DNA of 64,000 nucleotides from Streptomyces sp. NBC_00654 (GCF_026341775.1 NZ_JAPEOB010000001.1:1612001-1676000), one strand, 5' to 3'; shown: positions 18,669 to 27,902, counted from the first letter of the stretch. Notes: generated by a model not told the origin, from the sequence alone. Program-made: numbers and translations.

Positions 18669-20795
18669 TCAGCCGGTCTTCAGGCCCAGGGACCGCTTGA
18701 GGAAGTCCACCTGGAGCAGCAGCAGGTTCTCCGCCACCTGCTCCTGCGGGGTCATGTGCGTCACCCCGCTCAGCGGCAGCACCTCGTGCGGCCGGCCCGC
18801 GGCGAGCAGCGCCGAGGACAGCCGCAGGGCGTGGGCGACCACCACGTTGTCGTCCGCCAGGCCGTGCACGATCATCATCGGCCGCATCTCGTCGGCGGGT
18901 TCGGACAGCCCGTCGTCCGTCATCAGGGCGTTGCGCGCGTACACCTCGGGCTGCTCGGCGGGGTCGCCGAGATAGCGCTCGGTGTAGTGGGTGTCGTACA
19001 GCCGCCAGTCGGTGACCGGCGCGCCCACGACCGCCGCGTGGAAGACGTCCGGGCGCCGCAGCACCGCGAGCCCCGCCAGATAGCCGCCGAAGGACCAGCC
19101 GCGGATCGCGACGCGGGACAGATCCAGCGGAAAGCGCCCGGCGAGCGCGTGCAGTGCCTCGATCTGGTCGTCGAGGGTGAGCACGAAGTCGTCCCGGACC
19201 GCCTTCTCCCAGCCCGGTGAACGGCCCGGTGCGCCCCGGCCGTCCGCGACGACCACCGCGAATCCCTGGTCGGCGAACCACTGGGACGTCAGATGCGCGT
19301 TGTGCGCGGCGACCACCCGGCGGCCGTGCGGCCCGCCGTACGGATCCATCAGAACCGGAAGCGGACCGTCCGACTCCTGATAGCCCGTGGGAAGCAGCAC
19401 GGCGCACGGAATCCGCCGTGCGCCCCCCTCGGTGAGCGTCACCCGGGCGGACAGCACCGGTTCCTGGGCAAAGTTCGCGATCCGGGCGATCGGCTTGCCG
19501 TCCCGGAGCACCTGCACGGCGGCCCCCGGCCGCTCCGGCGACGCCGAGACCAGCACCGTCAGCGCACCGGACCGGACCGCCGAATGCACCCCCTCGCCCT
19601 CGGAGATCCGCTCGACGCCCAGCTCGTTGACCCGGTACACATGGCTCTGCCCGGTCTCCGCGACGGCCGCCTCCTCGCCCGCCGTCGCCGACACCAGGAC
19701 ATCCGACTCACCGATGTCCAGCACCGCCTGGATGTGCAACTGGGCCCCCGTCAGCGGCCGGTCGCCCACCGCGAGCACCCGCGCGCCGCCCTCGTCGGCG
19801 ATCCGTACGAGCCGCCCGTCCGGTGCCCACGCGGGCACCCCGGGGAAAAGATCAAGCCATACCGGGTCCTCGTCGGCATGCACGGTCCGCGTCGCACCGC
19901 TCTCGGTGTCCACCGCCACATACCGCTGGCCGCGCTGGTCCCGGGCCTGCACCAGCAGCAGCGGAGCACCCGCCGACGACCAGTGCACCTGGGCGAGATA
20001 CGGGTACTGCGCCCGGTCCCAGACCACCTCGGTACGGGCCCCGTCCAGGTCCATCAGGAAGAGCCGCACATCGGCGTTGGGCGTCCCCGCGGCCGGGTAG
20101 GCGACCTCGGCGGGCCTGCGCTCCGGATGCGCCGGATCGGCGATCCACCAACGCTGTACGGGGCTGTCGTCGGCGCGGGCCACCAGCAGCCGGTCCGATT
20201 CCGGCGACCACCAGAAGCCCCGGAAGCGGTGCATCTCCTCGGCCGCGACGAACTCCGCGAGGCCGTAGGTGACGTCGGGGGCCTCCGGTTCGGCGACCGC
20301 CCGGTCGTTCTCGCCGGCCGCGCACACGACCCGCAGCGCACCCTTCGTCACATAGGCGATGTGCCGTCCGTCGGGGGACGGCCGCGGGTCGATCACCGGA
20401 CCCGGCACCGGCAGCGCCCGTGCCGTCCCGGCCCGCAATTCGGCCACGTACACCTTTCCGGAGAGGGCGAACGCCGCCAACTCGGCGGCGCTGTCGACCG
20501 CGTAGCCGACGATGCCCGCCGACCCCTCCCGGGTCCGTTCGCGCCGGGCCCGCTCCTGGGGCGACAGCTTCTCCGCCGAACCGCCCAGCAGGGCTTCGGG
20601 GTCGGCGGCCAGGCGCTCCTCGCCGGTCGCCGGGTCCAGCACCCAGAGCCGGTTGGTCCGGTCGGTGCCCGAGGACGAGCGAAGGAAAATCACCCGCGTC
20701 TCATCCGGTGAGACGGTGAACGCGCGCGGTGCGCCGAGAGTGAACCGTTGGGTCCGTGCGTGCTGGCGGGGAAAAGACAGCTTCTGCGAGGTCAT
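18669..20795 (-). CDS. S9 family serine peptidase (prolyl oligopeptidase / DPP-IV type)
   Basis: A 708-aa peptidase. The N-terminal two thirds look like a beta-propeller ('AFTVSPDETRVIFLRS', 'IDPRPSPDGRHIAYV', DPP-IV-like 'GLAEFVAAEEMHRFRGFWWSPE'). The C-terminal alpha/beta-hydrolase domain has the nucleophile in GWSFGG (Ser568), the acid in 'HGLADDNV' (Asp near 648) and the base in 'SGVTHMT' (His680). No signal peptide is visible, so it is probably cytosolic and may trim imported peptides; two peptide importers lie just upstream, but that connection is inference. ATG at 20795 begins MTSQKLSFPRQ; the open frame further upstream lacks family features. A Glu-Glu pair in 'AAEEMHRF' fits recognition of a substrate N-terminus. 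Confidence 0.92.
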   Translation of the reverse strand: MTSQKLSFPRQHARTQRFTLGAPRAFTVSPDETRVIFLRSSSGTDRTNRLWVLDPATGEERLAADPEALLGGSAEKLSPQERARRERTREGSAGIVGYAVDSAAELAAFALSGKVYVAELRAGTARALPVPGPVIDPRPSPDGRHIAYVTKGALRVVCAAGENDRAVAEPEAPDVTYGLAEFVAAEEMHRFRGFWWSPESDRLLVARADDSPVQRWWIADPAHPERRPAEVAYPAAGTPNADVRLFLMDLDGARTEVVWDRAQYPYLAQVHWSSAGAPLLLVQARDQRGQRYVAVDTESGATRTVHADEDPVWLDLFPGVPAWAPDGRLVRIADEGGARVLAVGDRPLTGAQLHIQAVLDIGESDVLVSATAGEEAAVAETGQSHVYRVNELGVERISEGEGVHSAVRSGALTVLVSASPERPGAAVQVLRDGKPIARIANFAQEPVLSARVTLTEGGARRIPCAVLLPTGYQESDGPLPVLMDPYGGPHGRRVVAAHNAHLTSQWFADQGFAVVVADGRGAPGRSPGWEKAVRDDFVLTLDDQIEALHALAGRFPLDLSRVAIRGWSFGGYLAGLAVLRRPDVFHAAVVGAPVTDWRLYDTHYTERYLGDPAEQPEVYARNALMTDDGLSEPADEMRPMMIVHGLADDNVVVAHALRLSSALLAAGRPHEVLPLSGVTHMTPQEQVAENLLLLQVDFLKRSLGLKTG

Positions 20796-20861
20796 GGCTC
20801 CGAACTTAGCCCCGGGGAACGGTTCGTGCGCCCCTCGTGCTGCCGTGCCCCGATCAATGCC

Positions 20862-20890
20862 TTGGCACGGATAGTTATGATCCGTAGCGC
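20862..20890 (+). promoter_or_regulatory. Candidate promoter of the 64-aa membrane-protein gene
   Basis: TTGGCA (20862-20867) and TAGCGC (20885-20890) are separated by 17 bases, about 70 bp before the GTG at 20961. The -35 resembles the vegetative consensus; the -10 is weak. It lies in the gap between divergent genes. Confidence 0.3.
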
Positions 20891-20960
20891 TCGGTGGGTA
20901 TGAACCTGCTGGCTCCACGTGTGCTGCCCGTCCCGACCGTACTGATGGAGGTGAACCGCC

Positions 20961-21155
20961 GTGGCGCTCTCGATTTCGGCGGTAGTGCTGCTGGCGATCA
21001 TCGTCTTCCTGCTGATCCGGAAATCCGGACTGAAGGGCGGACACGCGGTGGTCTGCATGCTGCTGGGGTTCTACATCGCGAGTTCGTCCATCGCGCCGAC
21101 CATCTCCGATCTGACGAGCAACGTGGCGGGGATGATCGGCAGCATCAAGTTCTGA
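20961..21155 (+). CDS. Small membrane protein, 64 aa
   Basis: A 64-residue protein starting at GTG 20961 with GGAGG about 10 bases upstream. It has two hydrophobic segments: 'ISAVVLLAIIVFLLI' (residues 4-18) and 'VVCMLLGFYIASSSIAP' (about 30-46), separated by a basic turn 'RKSGLKGGH'. The C-terminal 'TISDLTSNVAGMIGSIKF' looks amphipathic. I recall close relatives in many Streptomyces, but no assigned function. It is divergent from the peptidase gene and precedes mshB. Confidence 0.75.
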   Translation: MALSISAVVLLAIIVFLLIRKSGLKGGHAVVCMLLGFYIASSSIAPTISDLTSNVAGMIGSIKF

Positions 21156-21282
21156 CTGTGTGCGCCCGTCTTCTGACCGTGTGCGCTCGGCTTCTGCCCG
21201 CGCACCGGTCGATGCCGGGTATCTGAGCCCCAGCCCCGGATGCCGGACCCCGGACCCGGGGCCGGGCTCGTAGGGTGTCCTC

Positions 21283-22266
21283 ATGAAGGACCTTCCCGCG
21301 CGCCGGCTGCTCCTGGTGCACGCGCACCCCGACGACGAGTCGATCAACAACGGCGCCACCATGGCCAGGTACGCGGCCGAGGGTGCCCACGTCACGCTGG
21401 TGACGTGCACGCTCGGCGAGGAGGGCGAGATCATCCCGCCCGCGCTCGCCCACCTCGCCGCCGACCGGGACGACACGCTGGGGGCCCACCGCATCGGTGA
21501 ACTCACCGCCGCGATGCGGGAGCTCCGCGTGTCCGATCACCGCTTCCTCGGCGGCCCGGGACGGTTCCGCGACTCCGGCATGATGGGCGCCGCGCAGAAC
21601 CACCGGCCCGGAGCGTTCTGGGACACCGCCGTCGACGACGCCGCCGCCCCGCTCGTCGGGGTGATCCGGGAGGTCCGCCCCCAGGTCCTCGTCACCTACG
21701 ACCCCGACGGCGGCTACGGGCACCCCGACCACATCCAGGCGCACCGGGTCGCGATGCGCGCCGCGGAGCTCGCCGCCGACCCGGCGTACGGCACCGGCCC
21801 CGGCACCGCCGCACCCCACGCGATCGCGAAGATCTACTGGAACCGGGTGCCCCGGCCGGTGGCCGAGGCGGGCTTCGAGCGGCTGAGGGCCACCGCCCCG
21901 GACGCCTTCGCGGGCATCGCCGCCGTCGACGACGTGCCGGGTGTGGTCGAGGACGCGCGGATCACCGCGGAGATCGACGGCTCGGCGTACGCGGAGGCGA
22001 AGACGGCCGCCCTGCGCGCCCATGCCACCCAGATCGCGGTCCAGGGCCCCTTCTTCGCCCTCTCGAACGACCTCGGGCAGCCCGTCTTCACGACGGAGTA
22101 CTACGAGCTGGTGCACGGGGTTCCGGGGGCCGGAGGGGAGGCCCGGGAGACGGACCTCTTCGCGGGTCTGCCCGAAGCGGAGCACGGACCGGAGCACGGA
22201 CCGGACACGGAGCACGGACCGCACGGCGTGCCGGACGCGGCAGAGGCACCCGGAGCGCGGGCATGA
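21283..22266 (+). CDS. mshB: Mycothiol biosynthesis deacetylase MshB
   Basis: A 327-aa zinc deacetylase (LmbE/PIG-L fold) that removes acetate from GlcNAc-inositol, the second committed step of mycothiol synthesis. The zinc site is readable: AHPDDE with His15 and Asp18, plus His147 in '[13 protein letters not shown]'. '[15 protein letters not shown]' and '[20 protein letters not shown]' are MshB-specific. The C-terminus ends in a short tail with a 12-bp DNA repeat unit (GGAGCACGGACC at 22179, 22191 and 22209) encoding EHGP. ATG 21283 matches the family start. It overlaps the next gene by 4 bp (ATGA), implying coupled translation. Confidence 0.95.
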   Translation: MKDLPARRLLLVHAHPDDESINNGATMARYAAEGAHVTLVTCTLGEEGEIIPPALAHLAADRDDTLGAHRIGELTAAMRELRVSDHRFLGGPGRFRDSGMMGAAQNHRPGAFWDTAVDDAAAPLVGVIREVRPQVLVTYDPDGGYGHPDHIQAHRVAMRAAELAADPAYGTGPGTAAPHAIAKIYWNRVPRPVAEAGFERLRATAPDAFAGIAAVDDVPGVVEDARITAEIDGSAYAEAKTAALRAHATQIAVQGPFFALSNDLGQPVFTTEYYELVHGVPGAGGEARETDLFAGLPEAEHGPEHGPDTEHGPHGVPDAAEAPGARA

Positions 22267-22727
22267 GCGACGGCAAGGACAAGGTGCGGGCCCAGGCGCG
22301 TTCGCCGCGCACCAACGCACCGCCCAGGAGCCCGCGGCCCACCGGTCTCGCCGCGCCGCTGAACCCCTCCCGGATCGCCGCCTACGTCGGCCTCGCGGTG
22401 CTGGGGGCGCTGGTCGCGCTGGCCGGATCGTTTGTCCAGGCGGCCTGGTTCCCCGGCGGACTGCTGCTCGCCCTGGCCGCGTCCGCGGGAGTCTTCTACG
22501 GCGGCCGGACGCTGTTCGGGACCCAGCTCGGCGCGCTGGCACCGGGCGCGGGCTGGCTCGTCGCGGTGATCGTCCTGCTGGGCGGCCGGCCCGAGGGCGA
22601 CTATGTCTTCGGGGACGAACTCGGCCTGACGCTCTTCCTGCTCGGCGGGACGGCCGTCGCTGTGATCTGTGCCACCACCTCCAGGCTGCCCCGGCCGGCC
22701 ACCGACACGGGCCGGTCCGGTACGTGA
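22263..22727 (+). CDS. DUF6113-like membrane protein downstream of mshB
   Basis: A 154-aa protein with a ~40-residue basic N-terminus, then four hydrophobic segments (about residues 41-58, 62-78, 88-104 and 118-136) and the short C-terminal tail '[14 protein letters not shown]'. The start overlaps the mshB stop by 4 bp, so the two are co-translated. From memory, small membrane proteins of this kind follow mshB across actinobacteria (Rv1171 in M. tuberculosis occupies the same place). Function unknown. The DUF number is recalled, not verified. Confidence 0.8.
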   Translation: MSDGKDKVRAQARSPRTNAPPRSPRPTGLAAPLNPSRIAAYVGLAVLGALVALAGSFVQAAWFPGGLLLALAASAGVFYGGRTLFGTQLGALAPGAGWLVAVIVLLGGRPEGDYVFGDELGLTLFLLGGTAVAVICATTSRLPRPATDTGRSGT

Positions 22728-22902
22728 TGTGCCATGTCCGATCCCGGAATGACCCTCACGGGTGTGATGCGGGGGTGGAGGTTTTCCCCGGTCGCGAAAT
22801 GTCCTTCGGCGGCGGCCAGTATGGTGGTGCGCGCGCCGAGCCGTCCCCTGGCCTGCGGCATGGGGGAAGTACGGGCGGCGGAGCCAATCGGGAGAACCTG
22901 CT

Positions 22903-24933
22903 TTGAGTCGTGAAACTGACAGTTCGTCCTCCGGGCCCCAGGGGCGCGGCGGAGCCGCGTACCCGTCGGGTACGCCGCCGTACGGATCCCGCCAGTATCC
23001 GTCGCAGGACGGTCCGGGCGAGGCCCCGGACCCTGCGGACCCGCCCCGGCCCGAGGAACCCAGAACCGAGACGACGCTGACGACGCGTATCCGGATCAAC
23101 ATCCCCGGTTCGCGCCCCATCCCGCCGGTCGTGATGCGTACGCCGATGGGCGAGGGCGACACCTCCGGCGGCCGTCCCGAGTCCGAGCGCACGGGCAGCT
23201 CCGTGCGTCCCGGCACGCTCCCGCCCGGGTTCGCGCCCGCGGCGGACGGCGCGGGCTCCGGCGGGCCGGACCCGGAGGCGCGGGACGGCGCCGCCGAGCC
23301 GCCCGCCGCCAGGCCGGGCAAGGAGAAGAGCGGCAGCGACTGGTTCGCCCCGCGCAAGACCCCGACGACCACCTCGGTGGCCGGCCCCGCCGGAGCCGGT
23401 ACGGGGGCCGGGGCCACCCCGCCCCGTGCCGACCTGCCGTACTTCTCGGACGGCCCGCAGCCCGGCGGCAGCGCCCTGGACGAGTTCGGCGACCGGGCTC
23501 CCGGCGGGGGCCCCAGGGCCACGCCGAACCTCGGGGTGCGCACCCCGGGCCCGTCCGGTCCCACCACGGGTCCGGCCACCGGCAGTTCGTTCCTGACCCC
23601 CGACCTCGGGGGAGTCCACGGCATCGGCGGCCCGGCGGGCTCCGGTCCGTCGGGGCCGGGCGGTCCCGGTGCCCCGGGCCCCGGTGGGCCCGGTCCGATG
23701 GTGCCCGGTGCCCCCGGCGGTGTACCGCCGCGGATGTCGGACGACACCGCGATACTGACCCCGCAGGCCCCGGCCCCCGAGCCCGGCCCCGGCGGCCATG
23801 TCTCCGGTAACACGCTCACCAGCGGCATCCCCGTCGTGCCGAGCGAGCCCCGCTCGTCGTTCCCGAGCCGGCCCGGCGGAGCCGACGGCACGGGACCGGG
23901 CCCGATGGGCAGCGGACCCGCCGGTGCGTCCGTCCCGGCGCCCGGACCCGCCGCCCGCCCGGCCCCGAAGGCCGCGCCCGCCAAGAAGGGCCGCTCCAAG
24001 CTGGTCCTGCTCGGCGCGGGTGCCGTCGTGCTGCTCGGTGTCGCGTACGGCGCGGGGCTCGTGATGAACCACTCCGAGGTTCCCAAGGGCACCACGGTGC
24101 TCGGCGTCGACATCGGCGGCGGCACGAAGGAGGAGGCGGTCGGCACGCTCGAAGCCGCCCTCGGCAAGCGTGCCCAGGCTCCCCTCCAGCTGTCCGTGGA
24201 CGGCAAGAAGGAGACGCTCGTCCCGGAGAAGGCCGGTCTCACCCTGGACAGCCAGGCGACCGTGCGTGCTGCCGCGGGCAGCGACTACAACCCGGTCTCG
24301 GTGATCGGTTCCCTGTTCGGCGGCGAGCGTCCGGCCGACCCGGTGATCCCGGTCGACGAGGAGAAGCTCGGGGTCGCGCTGACCGACCTGGCGGGCGTCT
24401 CCGGCTCCGCGACCGAGGGCACGATCAAGTTCGAGCCGTACAAGGCCGTCGCCGTACCGGGCAAGGCGGGCAAGGCGCTGGACGTCAACCAGTCCCTGAT
24501 CTCCGTGCGGGACGCCTACCGGGCCCAGGTGCAGACCGGGAAGGCGGGCGTCGTCGAACTGCCCGTCGCCACGCACGAACCCACCATCACCCAGGCCGAA
24601 CTGGACCGGGCGATGAAGGAGTTCGCCAAGCCCGCGATGTCCGGTCTGATCCTCATCAAGGCCGGTCCCAAGCAGATCCTGTTCGGCCCGGCGAAGTCCC
24701 TGCCGAAGATCCTGTCCATGAAGGCGATCGACGGCCGGCTCGTCGACCACTACGACAAGCAGGCCATCGACACCCTGTGCGACGGAGTCTTCGACGGTGT
24801 CATGGCGGTCAAGGGCGACGGCAAGAAGCACCAGGTCAGCGCGGACGACGTGGCCCAGGCCATCAAGACCGCACTGGCGGGGAAGACCGCGGCCGAGCGC
24901 ACCGTCACGATCGATCTGACGGGCCAGGGCTGA
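22903..24933 (+). CDS. Membrane-anchored peptidoglycan-binding-domain protein (PG_binding_4 type)
   Basis: A 676-aa single-pass protein. Residues 1 to about 360 are a disordered Gly/Pro/Ser-rich cytoplasmic region. A membrane helix follows at about 367-387 ('LVLLGAGAVVLLGVAYGAGL'). The extracytoplasmic part has two repeats of the putative peptidoglycan-binding domain seen in YoaR/VanW and L,D-transpeptidase proteins ('GTTVLGVDIGG', then 'FEPYKAVAVPGKAGKALDVN'). No VanW or transpeptidase catalytic domain follows, so it may be a wall-binding scaffold (inference). TTG 22903 is preceded by GGGAGA and starts 'SRETDSSSSG'; no ATG or GTG nearby fits better. Confidence 0.85.
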   Translation: MSRETDSSSSGPQGRGGAAYPSGTPPYGSRQYPSQDGPGEAPDPADPPRPEEPRTETTLTTRIRINIPGSRPIPPVVMRTPMGEGDTSGGRPESERTGSSVRPGTLPPGFAPAADGAGSGGPDPEARDGAAEPPAARPGKEKSGSDWFAPRKTPTTTSVAGPAGAGTGAGATPPRADLPYFSDGPQPGGSALDEFGDRAPGGGPRATPNLGVRTPGPSGPTTGPATGSSFLTPDLGGVHGIGGPAGSGPSGPGGPGAPGPGGPGPMVPGAPGGVPPRMSDDTAILTPQAPAPEPGPGGHVSGNTLTSGIPVVPSEPRSSFPSRPGGADGTGPGPMGSGPAGASVPAPGPAARPAPKAAPAKKGRSKLVLLGAGAVVLLGVAYGAGLVMNHSEVPKGTTVLGVDIGGGTKEEAVGTLEAALGKRAQAPLQLSVDGKKETLVPEKAGLTLDSQATVRAAAGSDYNPVSVIGSLFGGERPADPVIPVDEEKLGVALTDLAGVSGSATEGTIKFEPYKAVAVPGKAGKALDVNQSLISVRDAYRAQVQTGKAGVVELPVATHEPTITQAELDRAMKEFAKPAMSGLILIKAGPKQILFGPAKSLPKILSMKAIDGRLVDHYDKQAIDTLCDGVFDGVMAVKGDGKKHQVSADDVAQAIKTALAGKTAAERTVTIDLTGQG

Positions 24934-24979
24934 CCGGCCGCCGCCCGTAAGCACCCGCGTACGCACCCGCGCACACGCC

Positions 24980-25013
24980 CCGCCCCCGGCCGGAACCCTC
25001 CGGCCGGGGGCGG
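24980..25013 (+). terminator. Terminator after the peptidoglycan-binding-protein gene
   Basis: A 14-bp perfect stem (CCGCCCCCGGCCGG, 24980-24993 with 25000-25013) and a 6-nt loop, 46 bases after the stop codon. Confidence 0.75.
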
Positions 25014-25025
25014 CGTCGTACGCCC

Positions 25026-25053
25026 GTCATCGGCCCGGCATGACATCTGTCAT
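25026..25053. promoter_or_regulatory. Palindrome ATGACA-TC-TGTCAT plus extra half-site
   Basis: ATGACATCTGTCAT (25040-25053) is a 14-bp inverted repeat with a 2-base centre. A third half-site GTCAT lies at 25026-25030. It resembles dyad operators of NarL-type response regulators that control ABC-2 exporter operons (for example DesR in Bacillus; general resemblance only). It stands directly upstream of the ABC/response-regulator remnant that starts at 25063. Confidence 0.5.
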
Positions 25054-25062
25054 CCCACATTT

Positions 25063-25803
25063 ACGACCCTCGATCTGCTCCTCGGGCTGCGCACCCCCGA
25101 CTCCGGTACGGTCCGGCTCTTCGGCACCGGCCCCCGGGAGGCGATCGTCGCGGGCCGGGTCGGCGCGATGCTCCAGAGCGGCGGCCTGATGGAGGACGTC
25201 ACCGTCGGGGAACTGGTCCGCCTCGTCCGCGGGCTGCACCCCAGGCCGTATCCGGTGGACGAGGTGCTCGCCAGGGCCGGGATCGCACAGATCGCCGGAC
25301 GGATGGTCAACAAGCTCTCCGGCGGCCAGGAACAGCGCGTACGGTTCGCGCTCGCCACCGCCGGGGACAGCGATCTGATCGTCCTCGACGAGCCGACGAC
25401 CGGCATGGACGTCACCGCCCGCCAGGCCTTCTGGGCCACCATGCGCGAGCAGGCGGGCCAGGGCCGTACCGTCCTGTTCGCCACCCACTACCTCGAAGAG
25501 GCCGACGCGATCGCGGACCGTGTCCTCGTCCTGCACAAGGGCCGCCTCCTCGCCGACGGCAGCGCGAGGTGGCCGCCCAGGTCGCCCGCGGTGACGAGGT
25601 TCTGGCCGCCGCCCGCGAACACCGACCGCGAGCGCGATGTGCTGCGCGCGGCGGCCGACGGCTCCACCAACGCGGAGATCGCGAGCGCGCTGCACCTCTC
25701 GCAGGGGACCGTGCGCAACTACCTCTCCACGGCCATCCAGAAGATGGTGGCCCGCAACCGGGCGGAAGCCGTCCGGATCGCCCGCGAGAAGGGCTGGCTG
25801 TAG
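25063..25803 (+). pseudogene. Fused remnant: ABC exporter ATPase fragment joined to NarL-type HTH
   Basis: The frame opens abruptly at 'TTLDLLLGLRTPDSGTVRLFG', the sequence that follows the Walker A lysine in ABC-2 exporter ATPases. The first ~40 codons, including the start and the P-loop glycines, are gone and no start codon is available upstream. The signature 'KLSGGQEQRVRFALA', Walker B 'LIVLDEPTTGMD' and switch 'LFATHYLEEAD' are intact. At about 25560-25615 the ATPase breaks off, and the frame continues as 'DRERDVLRAAADGSTNAEIASALHLSQGTVRNYL' through 'REKGWL', the LuxR-type HTH end of a response regulator. The rest of the ATPase, the permease, the kinase and the receiver domain are missing. 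A short product from ATG 25168 is possible but could not be a working ATPase. Confidence 0.85.
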
Positions 25804-25831
25804 CGGGCGGGCGACGGGCCGTCCGGGCGGC

Positions 25832-26494
25832 TCACCGGCCGGTGGCCGACACCAGCCCCGCCTCGTAAGCGATGATCACCAGCCGCACCCGGTCCCGGGC
25901 GTCCAGCTTGGTGAGCAGCCGGGACAGATACGTCTTCGCGGTGGCGACGCTGATGTTCAGCCGCTCGGCGATCTCGGTGTTGGACAGACCGTTCCCGACC
26001 AGGGTCAGCACCTCGCGCTCGCGCTCGGTGACCGCGGAGAGCGGCCGCGCGGCAGGCGACGGTGCGGCCGGGCGTCCGGCGAAGTCCTTGATCAGACGGC
26101 GGGTGACGCTCGGCGAGATCAGGGCGTCCCCGGCGGCGACGACCCGGATCGCGGCGAGGATGCCGTCCAGCGCCATGTCCTTGACCAGGAAGCCGGACGC
26201 ACCGGCGCGCAGGGCCCCGTAGACGTACTCGTCGTCGTCGAACGTCGTCAGGACGACGACCTGCGCGGCCGTGGGGCCCCCGGTGATCAGGGAGGTCGCC
26301 TCGATGCCGTCCATGCCCGGCATCCGGATGTCCATCACCACGACATCGGGGCGCAGTTCGGCGGTCAGCCGGACCGCCTCCGCACCCGTACCGGCCTCAC
26401 CGACGACCTCGACGTCGGGGGTGCCGGTGATGACCATGTTCAGCGCGGCCCGTACGAGCGGCTGGTCGTCGGCGAGGACGACACGGACGCTCAT
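25832..26494 (-). CDS. NarL/FixJ-family response regulator
   Basis: A 220-aa response regulator. Receiver domain: acidic pair 'LADDQPLVR' (residues 9-10), phospho-acceptor Asp55 in 'VVMDIRMPG', conserved 'VVVLTTFDDDEYVYGALRAGASGFLVKD'. A linker follows, then a LuxR-type HTH ('LTEREREVL'-like 'VTEREREVLTLVGNGLSNTEIAERLNIS...VKTYLSRLLTKL'). Its start overlaps the kinase stop by 4 bp, so the pair is co-translated. It presumably controls the divergent ABC exporter genes at 27903-29668. Confidence 0.94.
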   Translation of the reverse strand: MSVRVVLADDQPLVRAALNMVITGTPDVEVVGEAGTGAEAVRLTAELRPDVVVMDIRMPGMDGIEATSLITGGPTAAQVVVLTTFDDDEYVYGALRAGASGFLVKDMALDGILAAIRVVAAGDALISPSVTRRLIKDFAGRPAAPSPAARPLSAVTEREREVLTLVGNGLSNTEIAERLNISVATAKTYLSRLLTKLDARDRVRLVIIAYEAGLVSATGR

Positions 26495-27777
26495 CGTCCG
26501 GCCCCCGCCGGTACCGGCAGCCGGACCGCGACCCGGAAGCCGCCCGAGGGGACCGGCGCGGCGCTGAACTCGCCCTTCAGCAGCGCCACCCGCTCCCGCA
26601 TGCCGACCAGGCCGAATCCGCTCTCCGGCGAACTCCCGCCGCCCCGGCCGCTGTCGGTGATCTCGATGGCCAGCTCCTCGGCGCCGTAGCCGACGGACAC
26701 CCGGCAGGAGCCGGTGGCCGCGTGCCGCACCACGTTGGTGACCGACTCCTGGATGATCCGGAACGCCGACAGGTCGATGTCCGGCGGCAGCGGCCGCCGC
26801 TCACCGTGCCACCGCACGTCCACCCGGACCCCGGCGCCGGTCGTCGCCGCGGCCAGCCGCTCGACGTCCGCGAGGCCCTCGGCGGGCCGCGACGGTGCCG
26901 GTCCGTCCCGCCGTACGTCCGCGTGGGGCTCCGGTACTCGCCGGGGACCGGCGGCGGGCTCAGGCACCAGCCCCTGCCCGTCCGCCGGTTCGGGCTGCCG
27001 CAGGGCGACGAGCATCCGGCGCAGCCCAGCCAGCGTCTCCCGCCCGGCCAGTTCCACCACCGTCATCGCCTCGCGCGCCGCGTCGGGCCGGGTGTCGACG
27101 ACCCGGGCCGCCGCACCGGCCTGAAGGGCGATGATGCCGATGCTGTGCGCGACGCTGTCGTGCATCTCGCGGGCGATCCGCAGCCGTTCGGCGGTGACCG
27201 CCTGCGCCGCCGCGCGGGCCGTCAGCTCCCGTGCGTACTCGCGTGTCCGGCGCACCGACAGCCCGGCCAGACAGGCGATCACCGACAGCAGGGTGAAGGT
27301 CTCCCAGGAGGTCCAGCTCGTGTCGGCGCTGTGCGGGAACCGCAGGGGCAGGCCCAGCAGGGAGCGCAGCAGCGCATGGCCGGGCAGCGCCGCGACGGTC
27401 AGGACGAAGGCGGGCGCCCAGGTGCGGCGCGGCCGGGTCGCCACGATGACGCCGAGCGCGATGTCCAGGGCCAGATGGTGGAGGAACGCGAGCCCCACCG
27501 AGTCCACCGCCAGCGCGGCCCCGAGCGAGCCGGTGACCAGCAGGGCGAGCGCGGCCAGGGGCCGCGTGGACAGCCGTCCGCAGCCCGTCAGCGCCAGGAG
27601 GGCGGCCGCCGCCAGGAGCAGCCAGTCCCCGGCGTCCAGAAGGCGGACGCCCTGCGGCATCCCCGGAATCCCGAACTGCGCACGGATCGAGGAGAGTGTG
27701 GCGGCGCACCACAGGAAGGCCGCCCAGGCGGCCGGCGACAGCCGGTTGAGCAGCGGGAGGGACGGCTTCGTGGGCAT
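26491..27777 (-). CDS. Sensor histidine kinase, HPK7/DesK-like (HisKA_3)
   Basis: A 428-aa kinase. About five hydrophobic segments (residues 15-130 and 160-176) form the sensor. The dimerisation helix follows with phospho-accepting His206 in 'RIAREMHDSVAHSIG'. After a variable Pro/Ala-rich linker comes the HATPase domain ('ESVTNVVRHA', 'DSGRGGGSSPESGFGLVGMRERV'). Partner of the response regulator with which it overlaps by 4 bp. I chose ATG 27777 (MPTKPSLPLLNRLS). Another ATG at 27813 is in frame and cannot be excluded. Confidence 0.9.
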   Translation of the reverse strand: MPTKPSLPLLNRLSPAAWAAFLWCAATLSSIRAQFGIPGMPQGVRLLDAGDWLLLAAAALLALTGCGRLSTRPLAALALLVTGSLGAALAVDSVGLAFLHHLALDIALGVIVATRPRRTWAPAFVLTVAALPGHALLRSLLGLPLRFPHSADTSWTSWETFTLLSVIACLAGLSVRRTREYARELTARAAAQAVTAERLRIAREMHDSVAHSIGIIALQAGAAARVVDTRPDAAREAMTVVELAGRETLAGLRRMLVALRQPEPADGQGLVPEPAAGPRRVPEPHADVRRDGPAPSRPAEGLADVERLAAATTGAGVRVDVRWHGERRPLPPDIDLSAFRIIQESVTNVVRHAATGSCRVSVGYGAEELAIEITDSGRGGGSSPESGFGLVGMRERVALLKGEFSAAPVPSGGFRVAVRLPVPAGAGR

Positions 27778-27811
27778 GGGGGCGATCGTAGCCAGGCGCT
27801 CCCGCGGTGCC

Positions 27812-27825
27812 ATCCGCCCACGGAT
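27812..27825. promoter_or_regulatory. Inverted repeat ATCCG-N4-CGGAT between divergent kinase and exporter genes
   Basis: A 5-bp dyad in the 125-bp region between the kinase start (27777, minus strand) and the ABC ATPase start (27903, plus strand). ACACCC and GGGTGT at about 27830-27870 form a second, wider dyad. Either could bind the response regulator. Evidence is weak. Confidence 0.3.
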
Positions 27826-27902
27826 GTACACCCCTGGCCGACAGGCGGCCCCGACGGGTGTCAGCGGTGGGCCGATGACGCGCGGGTGCGGCCGGCGGCA
27901 CC

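Noticed and set aside
25026..25062. Insertion-sequence ends at the deletion scar
   Set aside because: The GTCAT dyad is a promoter-type palindrome; no transposase fragment, terminal inverted repeat pair or target-site duplication is visible.
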